Source: Polyangia bacterium
GTDB taxonomy: Bacteria > Myxococcota_A > Polyangia > Nannocystales > Nannocystaceae
Direction of reading: 5' to 3'
Assembly (NCBI GenBank): GCA_030424595.1
Contig: JAUHWG010000038.1
Coordinates: 1 to 64,000, forward strand
Length of the DNA stretch: 64,000 nucleotides
The position numbers and the translations under genes were made by a program. The notes beneath the pieces were generated by a model, which made no database searches, was not told where the DNA came from, and worked only from the letters and a program-made list of their open reading frames with translations. Below, one piece after another: positions 25,264-35,107 of the stretch (position 1 is the stretch's first letter; every line of letters begins with the position of its first letter).

Positions 25264-25659
25264 TCAGGAGGCGCGCGAGCCGAGCGCGGCGCGGAGCTGA
25301 GGGACGATGTCGGGCATCGCGACCGAGATGATGACGCCCATCGACGTCTTCGTCAGGTCGATGGCGAGTCCGAGGCGGTACTTGGAGTCGAGCTCGACGA
25401 CCGCGATCATGACGTTCTCATCCTCACCCAGGGTGAAGAGCATGGACGCGAGCTGATGCGGGATCGGAAGGCCGGACTTCTTGATCGAGTCGATCGTCCG
25501 CTCGCAGACGACGTTGAAGAGCGCACAGGCCTTCGGGGCCGTACGGATGCCGGCGATCGACATTCCAGACTGCTTGCTGAACACGTCGGCTGCGGCCATT
25601 CCGCCAGCCAGTTGGTCTTCCATTTCCGAGAGGAGCTCGTTGACTTGCTTCAGGTTCAT
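25264..25659 (-). CDS. Small Roadblock/LC7-like protein
   Basis: The protein is 131 residues from the ATG at 25659, which has AAGGAAG upstream. Pattern and length (helix, short strands, then GLAIDLTKTSMGVIISVAMP and a final helix) resemble Roadblock/LC7 proteins, which bind small GTPases in gliding and polarity systems. No invariant motif confirms it, and no GTPase gene is adjacent. It lies just upstream of the kinase-tryptophanase operon but has its own terminator. Confidence 0.5.
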   Translation of the reverse strand: MNLKQVNELLSEMEDQLAGGMAAADVFSKQSGMSIAGIRTAPKACALFNVVCERTIDSIKKSGLPIPHQLASMLFTLGEDENVMIAVVELDSKYRLGLAIDLTKTSMGVIISVAMPDIVPQLRAALGSRAS

Positions 25660-26084
25660 GGTTGCTTCCTTCGTGCGTCGAAAGGGCTCTAGACGTTGGC
25701 TGTCGCGATGGGGGAGGGCCTTCGGAGGGGCGAGTACGTGGAGCCAATGGGGTATCGGCCCGAGGTACGGTGCCGGTTCGGCGTGCAGCCGCAACAGACG
25801 CCGGATAATAGAAACACGAAAGCGGCCTAGGCGTCTAGCCGTGCAGATCGCGCGAGGTCTCCGGCGATGGCGCCGTCAGTGCCGCAGGCGGGCTGGGGAC
25901 GCCGGGCCCGGTCGCCGCGTCGGGGACGAGCGCGGAAGCGAGCGCGCGCTCCGCCCTCCGCCCGAGAAAAGTGGCGAGGCGATCGCTCGGGCGATGTCGA
26001 ACCTCGGAGAAACCTCGGCTTGATCCGGTCGCGGTCGAACGGTGTTGCTATCCTTTGTCGCCATCGGGGAAGAACCGGAGATCG
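25660..26084. other. Divergent intergenic region without a gene
   Basis: These 425 bases separate the Roadblock-like gene (minus) from the REC-PATAN gene (plus). I see no coding frame with convincing bias. An AACCTCGG direct repeat at about 26000-26018 is the only repeated element. Both promoters must lie here. Confidence 0.5.
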
Positions 26085-26831
26085 ATGCCCGCGCCGCGAA
26101 TTCTCGTCGTCGACGATGAGCCCAGTCTCCGCCGACTGATCGACCGATACCTGTCGATGGAGGGGTACGAGGTCGTCTGTGTCGCCGACGGCAGCGAAGC
26201 GCTCGCCGAGGTCGAGCTGTGGATCCCGGACCTGATCATCACCGACGTGATGATGCCGAAGATGGACGGCTGGGACCTCGTCGAGCAGCTCCGCCGCAAG
26301 GCTGATCTCCTCCTCGTGCCGATCATCTATGTCACGGCGTTGGGCGGCGGCCAGGATCGGATCCGAGGCTTTCGCAACGGCGGCGACGACTACCTGACCA
26401 AGCCCTTCGAGCTCGAGGAGCTGCACCTCCGGGTCCAGCGGGCGCTCTCTCGCCGCGAGACCCTCGAGCGCGACCTCCGTGCCGGTCAGCGGATCATCGA
26501 CGTCCCGGACGACCGAGCGATCTCCGGGTCCTTGGCCCAGATAGGCCTTCCTTCCGTGCTCACGCTCCTGGAGATGGAGCGCAAGAGCGGCGTGCTCTTG
26601 GTCCAGTGCGAGGACCCGATCGCGACCGTCCGGATCTTCATCCAGAGCGGTCGCGTCGTCGCTGCGCGCTCGGACAGCGAGCGCAACGAGCAGGCGGTCT
26701 TCCTCGCCCTCGCCTGGAGCCGCGGCCGCTTCGAGTTTGCGCCCCTCGACTTCGAGATCGACGAGGAGGTGCGGATGACGACGACCGGGCTGATCATGGA
26801 GGGCGCCCGCTTCATGGACGAGGGGGGCTGA
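26085..26831 (+). CDS. Response regulator with C-terminal PATAN (DUF4388) domain
   Basis: The protein is 248 residues from the ATG at 26085, preceded by CCGGAG. The receiver domain has Asp10-Asp11, phosphoacceptor Asp54 (IITDVMMPKMDG), Thr84 and Lys107 (LTKPF). Residues about 145-245 match the PATAN/DUF4388 pattern (SGSLAQIGLPSVLTLLEM, then SGVLLV and RVVAARS). In myxobacteria such proteins relay two-component signals by protein contact, often in motility or polarity circuits. There is no neighbouring kinase on this strand; the cyclic-nucleotide-binding gene lies 1.8 kb downstream. Confidence 0.92.
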   Translation: MPAPRILVVDDEPSLRRLIDRYLSMEGYEVVCVADGSEALAEVELWIPDLIITDVMMPKMDGWDLVEQLRRKADLLLVPIIYVTALGGGQDRIRGFRNGGDDYLTKPFELEELHLRVQRALSRRETLERDLRAGQRIIDVPDDRAISGSLAQIGLPSVLTLLEMERKSGVLLVQCEDPIATVRIFIQSGRVVAARSDSERNEQAVFLALAWSRGRFEFAPLDFEIDEEVRMTTTGLIMEGARFMDEGG

Positions 26832-27042
26832 GCCCCTCGCCGCCCGTGGCGAGGCTCCCCCGCGCTCTCCATCCCTCGTCGCTCAGCTCCGCCGAGCCTG
26901 GACTGTCGCCCGGGGCCGCGGCGTTGTCTCGCCGCCAGGAGGACCGACGAGCGCGGCGTGAGGGCGCAGGGGGCTTAGCCCTTGGCCCTCATCCTCGCGC
27001 CCTTCGGGGGCCGCTCAGCACGCGCCGCTCACCAGGCGCCGC

Positions 27043-28368
27043 TCACCAGGCGCCGAGGGTCGCCTGCAACGGGTCGAAGTGGAAGAGCTCCTCGTCAGCC
27101 GTCGGCGCAGGCGGCGAGGCCATCGGATCGCCGAGCGAACAGCTCCCCTTCTCGATCAGCTCGAGGACCGCCGCGAGAGAGGTCTCGCCGGGGTCGCCGA
27201 GCTGGCTCCGGAGATCGTCGTCGGCGACGCAGTCGGGCGCGAGGCCGTCGTAGTAGTCGCTCTCGCCGTCGACGTTCACCAAGCGGAACGTGATCGGGTA
27301 GAGGATCTTGTCGCAGAAGTCGAAGGAGCGCATCCCCACCGGCTTGCCGCCGGTCGTCCCGCCGATCACGTAGGTGTCGACGTAGGGCCTCACCGAGTTG
27401 ATCACCAGCTCGCTGGCGGAGAGGGTCCGCCCGGTGGTGATGAAGTAGACCCGATCGAGGGTCAGCGCGTGGGCGATCCGGTCGAGCTTGTAGCGCTCGT
27501 TCTCCTCGGCGAGGTCGTCGTTGTACTTGACCCAGTAGGCGGTCTCTCGGCTCTTGCTCGCCTCGCCGGCGATCAGGCTCGCGAGGTGGCGGGCGACCGA
27601 GAGGCGACCGCCGCCGTTGTAGCGGAGGTCGACGACGAGCTCGTTGATGCCGGCGTTGCGGAAGCCGGCGACGGCCTCGTCGAGCTCGGGGATCGCGGTG
27701 TCGACGAAGGAGGTGAAGTAGAGGTAGCCGACCTTGCGATCGCCCTGCTCGATGACCTCCGACACGGGGACCGTGACGAGCTTGATCCACTCGCGGGCGA
27801 GCTTGACGTCGCGGACCTCGCCGTCATCCTCGGCGATCTGGAGGTCGACGGTGATGCCGAGCTCGCGCGGGCCGAACATGTCGCCCCAGAGCCCGCCCGC
27901 GTCGATCTCGGAGATCGAGAGGCGGTTGATCTCGAGGATCTCATCGCCGCGCCGGAGGCCGGCGTCGGCGGCGGGAGAGTCCTCGTAGACGAACGAGACC
28001 CGGATCTTGCCGTCGTCGTCGCGCATGTGGCTAAAGCCGTAGCTGATCGTCTTGCCCTCCTCGAAGAGGGCGTCGCTCTGGACCTTGTCGGCGACCCGGC
28101 TCCAGCGATCGATCTCGCTGTAGCGGAGCGCGGCGAGGAGGTCGCGGGGCTCCTCGTAGTCGGCGATGTCAACGTCCTCCGGCACCTCGTGGTTCCAGAG
28201 GTAGGCGTGCCGCATGACCTCGAGGACATACGCGTTCTGGCTGGCGATCTCACAGTCGTCAGGGGGGTCGACCATGACCGGATCGGCGCAACCCGCCAGG
28301 CTCGCGATGACACCTCCGATCATCGAAGAGATGAGCGGGAGCCTCGCATTCGACGTCGATACCACCAC
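27043..28368 (-). CDS. S41-family (C-terminal processing) protease lipoprotein
   Basis: The 441-residue precursor has a signal ending in SLAGC (Cys27). A PDZ-like segment (about 105-175, with RRGDEILEINRLSI) is followed by the S41 catalytic domain: RYNGGGRL, then the nucleophile region TGRTLSASELV, then TTGGKPVG with the probable general-base Lys. It should cleave exposed C-termini of envelope proteins. The starting GTG is one of two adjacent GTG codons. Relatives of this length are common in myxobacteria, and the substrate is unknown. Confidence 0.9.
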   Translation of the reverse strand: MVVSTSNARLPLISSMIGGVIASLAGCADPVMVDPPDDCEIASQNAYVLEVMRHAYLWNHEVPEDVDIADYEEPRDLLAALRYSEIDRWSRVADKVQSDALFEEGKTISYGFSHMRDDDGKIRVSFVYEDSPAADAGLRRGDEILEINRLSISEIDAGGLWGDMFGPRELGITVDLQIAEDDGEVRDVKLAREWIKLVTVPVSEVIEQGDRKVGYLYFTSFVDTAIPELDEAVAGFRNAGINELVVDLRYNGGGRLSVARHLASLIAGEASKSRETAYWVKYNDDLAEENERYKLDRIAHALTLDRVYFITTGRTLSASELVINSVRPYVDTYVIGGTTGGKPVGMRSFDFCDKILYPITFRLVNVDGESDYYDGLAPDCVADDDLRSQLGDPGETSLAAVLELIEKGSCSLGDPMASPPAPTADEELFHFDPLQATLGAW

Positions 28369-28608
28369 AGGGGACGACTATAGCGGACTCCGCAGAGCTT
28401 GCGCGGTCGGCCGAGCAGAAGGTTTACCCGCTAGTTTGACAGTGTTCTGCGGCCTGCCCAAGAAGTTGGCGCGGATTTAGAGCTGTCCGACGGGGGAGGC
28501 GCGCGCTTTTCGCCAGTGTGGATGTGCGGCGGTGTGCGTGTGATTGCGACGAGTCGTATCCAGCCGCGGGTTCCGCTACTATCGCCGTCGCAAACGCCCT
28601 GGATACCT

Positions 28609-29124
28609 GTGAGCGACACCGACAACCAGAATAGTGCGAGCGGGCCGGCGAGCGCGAAGGCGATCGATCCGGCGACGGACCCTGCCCGGCTCGGGGTCTT
28701 CTCTGGGCTCTCACCGGAGGCTTGGAGCGACCTTCTCTCCTTTATGGAGGTCAAGCGGTTCCGTCCCGGCGATGTGCTGATCAAGCAGGGAGCGATCGAT
28801 CGCGGGATGTACTTGGTCCGCTCGGGACGCCTGGCGGTCCTCGTCGCCGATCAGGACGGCGGTCGCGTCCGTCGGGTCGGCACGATCGAGGCGGGCTCCG
28901 TCGTCGGCGAGCAGGCGCTCCTCGACGGCAAGCCCCGCTCCGCGACGATCACGGCGTTGGGCGAGTGCGAGCTGCTGCGCCTCGGCTTCGACTCCTTTCG
29001 CGAGCTCCACATGAAGACGCCGGAGCTCGCGGGGCTCTTCCTCTTCCAGCTCGCCCGGGTGATCTCGCTGCGCTTTCGGCGGGCTCAGACCTCCCCGGAC
29101 ATCCCTGACGAGATGCTCCCGTAG
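28609..29124 (+). CDS. Cyclic-nucleotide-binding domain protein
   Basis: The product is 171 residues from a GTG at 28609. It is essentially one CRP-like beta-roll: RPGDVLIKQGAIDRGMYLVRSG, shown here only in outline, then GEQALLDGKPRSATITA, which is the phosphate-binding cassette region. There is no HTH domain, so it is not a classical Crp transcription factor; it may bind a partner or sense a cyclic nucleotide alone. It lies convergent to the aldehyde dehydrogenase gene. Confidence 0.88.
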   Translation: MSDTDNQNSASGPASAKAIDPATDPARLGVFSGLSPEAWSDLLSFMEVKRFRPGDVLIKQGAIDRGMYLVRSGRLAVLVADQDGGRVRRVGTIEAGSVVGEQALLDGKPRSATITALGECELLRLGFDSFRELHMKTPELAGLFLFQLARVISLRFRRAQTSPDIPDEMLP

Positions 29125-29271
29125 CGGACGACGTCGGCGCGGCGGGACGGTCGGACGGTCGTCCTGCGGCGGTTCGTCGGCCTGGGCCACGTCGCCCGAG
29201 GGAGGAGGCGACGCCCAGCGGGGCGCTCTCCGTGGAGACCCCTCATGTAGCCAGGCGAGCGGCTCGCAGAG

Positions 29272-30882
29272 CTAGCCGCCGAAGAAGCGGCGGACGAGGT
29301 CGCGGCCGAGGTCGACGACGCCGCCGATCCGCTGGCGGATCCCGTGGCCGTAGATCGCCTGGATCGTCGACTTGGCCTGCTCGTAGTCGCCGGCGGCGAC
29401 GGGGTAGAGGCGGACCGGCCTGCCGCCGGGGAGGCGATCCTCGAGCAGCGCCTTGACGTTGGAGCAGGCGCGGAGGCCCTCAGGACCGTTGAGGCGGCCG
29501 AAGCCGGAGCCGCCGACCCCGCCGAAGGGCAGCTCGTTGGCCATGTAGGCCATGCTGAAGTCGTTGATCGTCGTCGAGCCGACGCGGAGCTCCTTGGCGA
29601 TCCGGCGGGCGCGAGCCGGATCTCGCGAGAAGACCGTGGAGCCGAGGCCGTAGTCGGTGGCGTTGGCGAGGCGGATGACCTCTTCATCGTCGCTCCAGCG
29701 CAGGATCGACATCACCGGGCCGAAGGTCTCGTGGTTGACGATGTCCATGCTGTGGTCGACGTCGGTGAGGACGGTCGGCTCGAAGAAGGAGCCGCTGGCC
29801 TGGCGACCGCGGGTCCCGCCGACGCGGACCCGCGCCCCCTTGGCGACGGCGTCCTGGACCAGGCGCTCGACGATCTCGACCTGACCCGGCATCGTCATCG
29901 CGCCGACGTCGACCGCCTCGGGGCCGGTGAGCGGCGGGGCCTGGCGGAGGCGACCGGCGAGCTCGACGACCCGCTCGACGAAGCGGTCGTAGATCCCCTC
30001 GTGGACGTAGATCCGCTCGGCGGCGAGGCACATCTGGCCGGAGGCGATAAAGGTCCCGGCGAGGGCCGCGTGGACAGCCCGCTCGAGGTCCGCGTCGTCG
30101 CAGATGATCATCGCATCCTTGCCGCCGAGCTCGAGGATCACCGGGGTCAGGGTCTCGGCGCTAGCCTGGAGGACCCGCTTTCCGTTGGGCATGGAGCCGG
30201 TGAAGATGATCAGGTCGACGCCCGCGGCGACGAGCGCCTTGCCGGTCTCCGCGTAGCCGGCGATGACCTGGACGAGATCACGGGGGATTCCGGCGGCATC
30301 GAGGGCCTCGTCGAAGATCTCCTGGATCCGCGGGGCCGACCAGGAGGTCCACTCGGAGACCTTGACGATCGCCGCGTTGCCGGCGAAGAGCGCCGGGATC
30401 GTCGGGCCGAGAACGTTCTGCAGCGGGAAGTTCCACGGGCAGATGATGCCGATGACCCCCTTGGGGTGATACTCGACGGTCGCTGTCTTATGGACCAGGA
30501 GACCGGGCGAGACCCGCCGCGGGCTGAGGGCCTCTTCGCCGTGGGTGATGGTGTGGCGGAGCTTCTCGCAGACCGGCCAGATCTCGCCGAGGATCGCGTT
30601 GTCGAGGGTCTTGCCGGCGTCCCTCGCGATCATCTGGCACAGCTCGTCGGTGTGCTCGAGCAGGTGGCGGAGGATCGTCCGCAGCACCTCGCGGCGCTCC
30701 TCGAAGCTCGTCTTGGCCCACTGCGCCTGGGCCTTGCGGGCCCGGACCAGCCGCTCGCGGACCTCGGCGCCGCTGACGACGGGGATGTCGCCGAGGTGCT
30801 CGCCGGTCGCCGGGTCGTGGCACGGGATCGAGGCGCTCGAGGGATCGGCGGCGACGCTGAGGGGTGGGGTCCGGGTGTCCAT
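29272..30882 (-). CDS. Aldehyde dehydrogenase
   Basis: The 536-residue protein is a full-length NAD(P)-dependent aldehyde dehydrogenase. The catalytic Glu lies in LELGGKDAM and the catalytic Cys in GQMCLAAERIYV. PWNFPLQNV, FTGSMPNGK and the later NHETFGPVM are the expected motifs. The C-terminus carries an extra 30 or so residues ending RRFFGG, an amphipathic tail like those that tie some relatives to membranes. A fatty-aldehyde substrate is therefore possible but not proven. Confidence 0.93.
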   Translation of the reverse strand: MDTRTPPLSVAADPSSASIPCHDPATGEHLGDIPVVSGAEVRERLVRARKAQAQWAKTSFEERREVLRTILRHLLEHTDELCQMIARDAGKTLDNAILGEIWPVCEKLRHTITHGEEALSPRRVSPGLLVHKTATVEYHPKGVIGIICPWNFPLQNVLGPTIPALFAGNAAIVKVSEWTSWSAPRIQEIFDEALDAAGIPRDLVQVIAGYAETGKALVAAGVDLIIFTGSMPNGKRVLQASAETLTPVILELGGKDAMIICDDADLERAVHAALAGTFIASGQMCLAAERIYVHEGIYDRFVERVVELAGRLRQAPPLTGPEAVDVGAMTMPGQVEIVERLVQDAVAKGARVRVGGTRGRQASGSFFEPTVLTDVDHSMDIVNHETFGPVMSILRWSDDEEVIRLANATDYGLGSTVFSRDPARARRIAKELRVGSTTINDFSMAYMANELPFGGVGGSGFGRLNGPEGLRACSNVKALLEDRLPGGRPVRLYPVAAGDYEQAKSTIQAIYGHGIRQRIGGVVDLGRDLVRRFFGG

Positions 30883-30983
30883 GGCGGCGGTGAAGCTACA
30901 CCAGGAGGGCCCCGCGAGCGGCGACCATGATCACATGGAGCGACCGTGGGGCGCCGGTTTGGCGGAGAGGAAGCCCGAGTACC

Positions 30984-31043
30984 GGGCCGAGACCAGGGCC
31001 GAGACCAGGGCCGAGACCAGGGCCGAGACCAGGGCCGAGAACA
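30984..31043. repeat. 12-bp minisatellite GGGCCGAGACCA
   Basis: Four exact tandem copies (30984, 30996, 31008, 31020) and a fifth with one change (31032). It lies in the 271-base gap between the aldehyde dehydrogenase start and the DUF4920 stop, where no gene is visible. Confidence 0.9.
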
Positions 31044-31153
31044 GGACGACGACCGCCGCAGCTCTCGCCGCGAGGTCGTCGTCAGCTCCTTCAGACCCGA
31101 GACTTCAGGGGTCAGGAGAGCGGGGCTCTTCGCGTGCCCACGCCAGCGACGAA

Positions 31154-31825
31154 CTAGGAGTTCACCGGGATCTTGACGCCGCTGGCGGTCAGGACGAACT
31201 CCTTACGCTCGCCCTCGACCTCGTCCGGGTCGCCGCCGCCGTCCTTCTCGAGGTGCTTGACCTCTTTCTCGGAGAAGGTGCGGGCGGTCAGTGTGCCCTC
31301 GACGATCGCCGACTTGCCCTTGGCGTCCATCGGCACGGTGAAGCTGTGGTCCTTCATGAGGATCCGAGCGACCGCGCTGTCGCCGTCCTTGAGGACCATC
31401 CAGCAGCCCTTCTTCTGGCAGACCGAGTCGACCTCGCCGGTGACCTGGATCGGGGTCGAGGGCAGATTATCGCCGGCGGAGGCGAGCACGTCCTTGAGCG
31501 GGCTGTTCTCGCTCAGGGCAAAGGTGGCGCCGTGGTGGCCGGGCTCGCCGGTGGCCTCGGGCGTGTCGCCCATGCCGTGGGGGCAGCCCTCTTCGGTGTG
31601 GTCGGCACCGCCGTGGTCCTTGCCGTAGATGCAGCCCTCTTCCCCGGCCTCGTCGGCCTTCGGATCGGCCTTGGCGATCGCGGTGTCGTCGACCTTGGCC
31701 GAGTCGTGGCCCTCGGCCGTCTTCGCGGCGTCGGCCGGCTTGGCGGCGTCGGCCGGCTTCTCAGCGCCGCCACAGGCGAGGGCAGCGCTACCAAAGAGGA
31801 CGATTGCAGCAATTCGCAGGTTCAT
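31154..31825 (-). CDS. DUF4920 lipoprotein
   Basis: The protein is 223 residues from the ATG at 31825, with AGGAG upstream. A lipoprotein signal ends in ALAC. A Lys/Ala/Asp linker and a His/Cys-rich stretch (EEGCIYGKDHGG, HTEEGCPHG) follow, then the DUF4920 core with its signature VCQKKGCWMVL. The His/Cys stretch could bind metal. DUF4920 has no assigned function that I know; the exposed CQKKGCW motif suggests metal or redox chemistry. It is divergent from the phosphatase gene. Confidence 0.85.
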   Translation of the reverse strand: MNLRIAAIVLFGSAALACGGAEKPADAAKPADAAKTAEGHDSAKVDDTAIAKADPKADEAGEEGCIYGKDHGGADHTEEGCPHGMGDTPEATGEPGHHGATFALSENSPLKDVLASAGDNLPSTPIQVTGEVDSVCQKKGCWMVLKDGDSAVARILMKDHSFTVPMDAKGKSAIVEGTLTARTFSEKEVKHLEKDGGGDPDEVEGERKEFVLTASGVKIPVNS

Positions 31826-31994
31826 CGGATCTCCTGTGGGCGAGCTTGAGACCTCGCCCAATGGCCCGAAGTGTGCCGATCGCCGGCGAGTGCTGTCAAT
31901 CCACGGTGTCGGCCGAGAGTTGAGGCCTCGCTCACATGGGCGACGCGAACGTTGCGCGGTGGCCGGGGGCGTCCTCTGCTGCGACAATCCGCCC

Positions 31995-33818
31995 GTGTTT
32001 GACCGCGGACGTCACGACAGCTCGCGCCGACCCCTGCCTGCGGTGGGTCGGCTCTTCGGCGCCGCTGTCCTCCTCGGCGGGGTGAGCGTCGGCTGCGGCG
32101 GGGCGACCCTAGCGCCGGTCGAAAATCCTGCGCCGACGGCTGGGGCGACGGACGCCGCGACTCCCTCGGAGACGATCGATCCGCGGCCGCGGCTCGTCGT
32201 CATCCTCGTCGTCGATCAGATGCGCGCGGACTACCTGAGCCGCTTCGGACACCTCTTTGAGCACGGCCTCGCCCGCCTCCGCGACGGGGGGGCCCGCTTC
32301 GCGGCGGCTGAGATCGCGCATGCGGTGACGATGACCTCACCAGGGCACGCGACGATCGCCACCGGGGTCGACCCGCGCCGCCACGGGGTGATCCAGAACA
32401 ACTGGATCGATCGCCCGAGCGGGGAGCCGGCCTACGCTGTCGATGATCCCGGGGCGACGATCATCGGCCCGCCGGGCAGCGAGACCTCGGAGCTCGGCGG
32501 TCGCTCGTCGGTGACGATGCGGAGCCCGACGATAGGCTCCTGGCTCAAGGCGTCGTCGCCCGCGAGCAAGGTCCTGTCGATCGCCTACAAGGATCGCGCG
32601 AGCGTATTGATGGCGGGCGAGGCCGCCGACGGTGTCTTCTGGTACGAGGCGGCGATCGGCGCCTACGTCACCTCGAGCTCGTTCGCTGAGGTTTTGCCGC
32701 CCTGGGTCGTCGAGTTTGATGGCTCGTCGGTGATCGGCGACGCGATCGGGGCGACCTGGGAGAGGAGCCTCCCTGACTCTGACTACGCCTTTGTCGGCCC
32801 CGACCAGGTCGAGGCGGAGGGGACCCTGTCGACCTTCCCCCATCGCCTGGAGATGTCTGGGGACAGCACGAGCGCCGCCTTCTACCGCCTCGGGGCCTCG
32901 CCGATGAGCGACGCGATGAGCTTCGAGCTCGCGCTGCAGGGGCTCTCCGGCGCGGAGCTGGGCGCCGATGATGCGCCCGATCTGTTGATGCTCAGCCTCT
33001 CCGGGGCGGACCTCGTCGGTCACACCTTCGGCCCCGACAGCCATGAGATCGTCGACTACTACGTCGATCTCGACCGCCGCCTCGGGGAATTCCTCGGAGC
33101 GCTGGATCGTCGCTATCCCGGGGATTACGCCGTGATCCTGACCGCCGATCACGGCGGGACGCGGATGCCCGAGGTCGCGCGAGCAAAGGGACAGGTCGAG
33201 GCGACGCGGGTCCTGAGCGAGGACTTCGATCGCGGGGTCGCGGCCGCGGTCACCCGGGCCTGCGAGCGCCTCGGTCTGGCCGAGCCCGTCGCCGTCCGCG
33301 ACGTCGGCGAGGGCCTCTGGCTCGACATGGGGGCGGGCCAGGCGGGCGGCGAGCAGAGCCCCGGGGTCGACGTCGTGAAGATCCGCGCGGCCGTGGCCGA
33401 GGAGCTCCGCGGGCTCCCCTTCGTCGCCGACGCCTACACCTACGATGAGCTCGCCGACCCGAGCACAGCGGCGGCGCAGCGGCGGCCGTGGCTGCAGCGC
33501 TACGCCCTCGGCTTCGTCGCCGATCGGAGCCCGGACGTCCAGCTCCGCGGGCCCGAGGGCTGGCTCCTCAACGCCCGCCCCACCGGCACCAGCCACGGCT
33601 CCCCCTACGACGATGACAGCGACGTGCCGCTGATCATCTTCGGCGAGGGGATCCCGGCGGTCGAGATCGACACACCTGTGCGGACCCGCGACGTCGCGCC
33701 GACCGCAGCGGCGCTCCTCGGCCTCCCCGCGCCGGAGGTCGACGGTCGCTCGCTCCTCCCGCTCCTCCGCCAAGGGGCCGCAGGCGAGGCCGTGGCGACG
33801 GATCATTCGCGGACGTAG
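31995..33818 (+). CDS. Alkaline phosphatase/phosphodiesterase family lipoprotein (PafA-like)
   Basis: The product is 607 residues from the GTG at 31995, which puts a signal with lipobox SVGC directly at the N-terminus. Metal ligands of the alkaline phosphatase superfamily are seen: VVDQMRADYL (Asp74), TSPGHATIATG with the probable nucleophile Thr114, SGADLVGHTFGP and TADHGG. This is the pattern of PafA-like phosphomonoesterases and related phosphodiesterases. It should act in the periplasm or on the surface to release phosphate. Its 3' end overlaps the convergent UbiB-family gene by 16 bases. Confidence 0.9.
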   Translation: MFDRGRHDSSRRPLPAVGRLFGAAVLLGGVSVGCGGATLAPVENPAPTAGATDAATPSETIDPRPRLVVILVVDQMRADYLSRFGHLFEHGLARLRDGGARFAAAEIAHAVTMTSPGHATIATGVDPRRHGVIQNNWIDRPSGEPAYAVDDPGATIIGPPGSETSELGGRSSVTMRSPTIGSWLKASSPASKVLSIAYKDRASVLMAGEAADGVFWYEAAIGAYVTSSSFAEVLPPWVVEFDGSSVIGDAIGATWERSLPDSDYAFVGPDQVEAEGTLSTFPHRLEMSGDSTSAAFYRLGASPMSDAMSFELALQGLSGAELGADDAPDLLMLSLSGADLVGHTFGPDSHEIVDYYVDLDRRLGEFLGALDRRYPGDYAVILTADHGGTRMPEVARAKGQVEATRVLSEDFDRGVAAAVTRACERLGLAEPVAVRDVGEGLWLDMGAGQAGGEQSPGVDVVKIRAAVAEELRGLPFVADAYTYDELADPSTAAAQRRPWLQRYALGFVADRSPDVQLRGPEGWLLNARPTGTSHGSPYDDDSDVPLIIFGEGIPAVEIDTPVRTRDVAPTAAALLGLPAPEVDGRSLLPLLRQGAAGEAVATDHSRT

Positions 33819-35107
33819 GGCTCGACCAGCGGCCAGTGGCGGCCGCGGGCGCCGAGCTTGCGCAGGTTGCCGTAGTGGCCGCCGATCATGCGATCGATGA
33901 AGACGAGCTCGACCGGCGGCTGAAAGCTGGCCATCCGCTTGAGCGCGCCCGGGACCAGCTTGAGCACCTCGTCGTGGATCGTCGCCGCGGCGTAGTCGAA
34001 GAGCTCGTCGTGGACGAAGGGCTGGACGAAGAGGTCACGCCAGGGCTTGTAGTAGGCGAGCTCGACCGCCGGTCCCTCGGGGTTGCGGACGCCGAGCTCG
34101 ACGAGGCTGTGCTCTAGGGCAGGGTAGTCCTCGGCGATCCCGGCTCGGATCGCCGCCCGGTACGATCGCAGGGTCACGTCGTCGACATGTTTGACGCAGC
34201 CGTAGTCGTAGAGCACGACCGAGCCGTCGGGGCGGAAGGCGAAGTTCCCCGGGTTGGGGTCGGCGTGGATCGCCTGGAGGTCGAAGAGCTGCGCCGCCAT
34301 CATCGTGAAGAGGTTGTCGCCGAGGGTGTCTCGGGTCGCCTGATCGTAGCGGTCGTCGAGGCTGTCGATGTGGTCGCCTGGCTCATAGGTCAGGGTGAGC
34401 ACGCGGGCCGAGGAGCGCTCGCCGACGACCTCGGGGATCACCAGGAAGGGGTGGCGCTCGCGGTGGTAGTCGCGGAAGAGGCGGACGTTGTCGGCCTCGT
34501 TGCAGTAGTCGAGCTCCTCGTGGAGGCGGGTGCGGACCTCCGAGAAGAGGGCGTCGAGCGCTCGCTTGTTGATCCGGACGAGGCCGCTGGCGCGGAGGAC
34601 CAGCTTGAGGTGGGCGAGGTCGGAGTCGACGGCCTCGTCGACCCCCGGGTACTGGACCTTGACGACGACGTCGCGGCCGTCGTCGGTGGTCGCCCGGTGG
34701 ACCTGGCCGATCGACGCGGCGGCGAAGGGCTCGCGGGAGAACTCGCGGAAGAGCAGTTCCGGCGGGGAGCCGAGCTCGCGCTCGATCTGCTCGGCGATCA
34801 CCTCGTAGTCCATCGGCGGCGCCGCGCGCTGGAGCGCGCGCAGGGGCTCGGCGATCTCGCGCGGGAGGATGTCGCTGGCGATCGAGGCCATCTGGCCGAC
34901 CTTCATGACCGCGCCCTTGAGCTCGCCCAGGGTCTTGGCGATCAGCTCACCGCTGCGCTCGTAGCTCTCGAGCTTGCTCGCGGCGGCGTCCTCGGCGCTC
35001 TGGAAGACCGACTTGATCCGGGTCGCGGCGTAGGAGCTCGCGACCGACGCGGTCATTCCCGCCAGGCGGAAGAATCGTCGGCCTTTGCTCGCTGGTCGTT
35101 CGGCCAT
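33803..35107 (-). CDS. ABC1/UbiB-family atypical kinase
   Basis: The protein is 434 residues from the ATG at 35107 (an open frame continues upstream without coding character). It has the hallmark KxGQ motif (KVGQ, Lys69-Gln72), the Ala-rich AAAS loop (129-132) in place of a P-loop, the VVVKVQYPG lysine (Lys150), HADPNPGNF and LYDYG. UbiB-family proteins bind ATP and act in isoprenoid lipid and quinone biology. An envelope lipid role is inferred. It overlaps the convergent phosphatase gene by 16 bases. Confidence 0.93.
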   Translation of the reverse strand: MAERPASKGRRFFRLAGMTASVASSYAATRIKSVFQSAEDAAASKLESYERSGELIAKTLGELKGAVMKVGQMASIASDILPREIAEPLRALQRAAPPMDYEVIAEQIERELGSPPELLFREFSREPFAAASIGQVHRATTDDGRDVVVKVQYPGVDEAVDSDLAHLKLVLRASGLVRINKRALDALFSEVRTRLHEELDYCNEADNVRLFRDYHRERHPFLVIPEVVGERSSARVLTLTYEPGDHIDSLDDRYDQATRDTLGDNLFTMMAAQLFDLQAIHADPNPGNFAFRPDGSVVLYDYGCVKHVDDVTLRSYRAAIRAGIAEDYPALEHSLVELGVRNPEGPAVELAYYKPWRDLFVQPFVHDELFDYAAATIHDEVLKLVPGALKRMASFQPPVELVFIDRMIGGHYGNLRKLGARGRHWPLVEPYVRE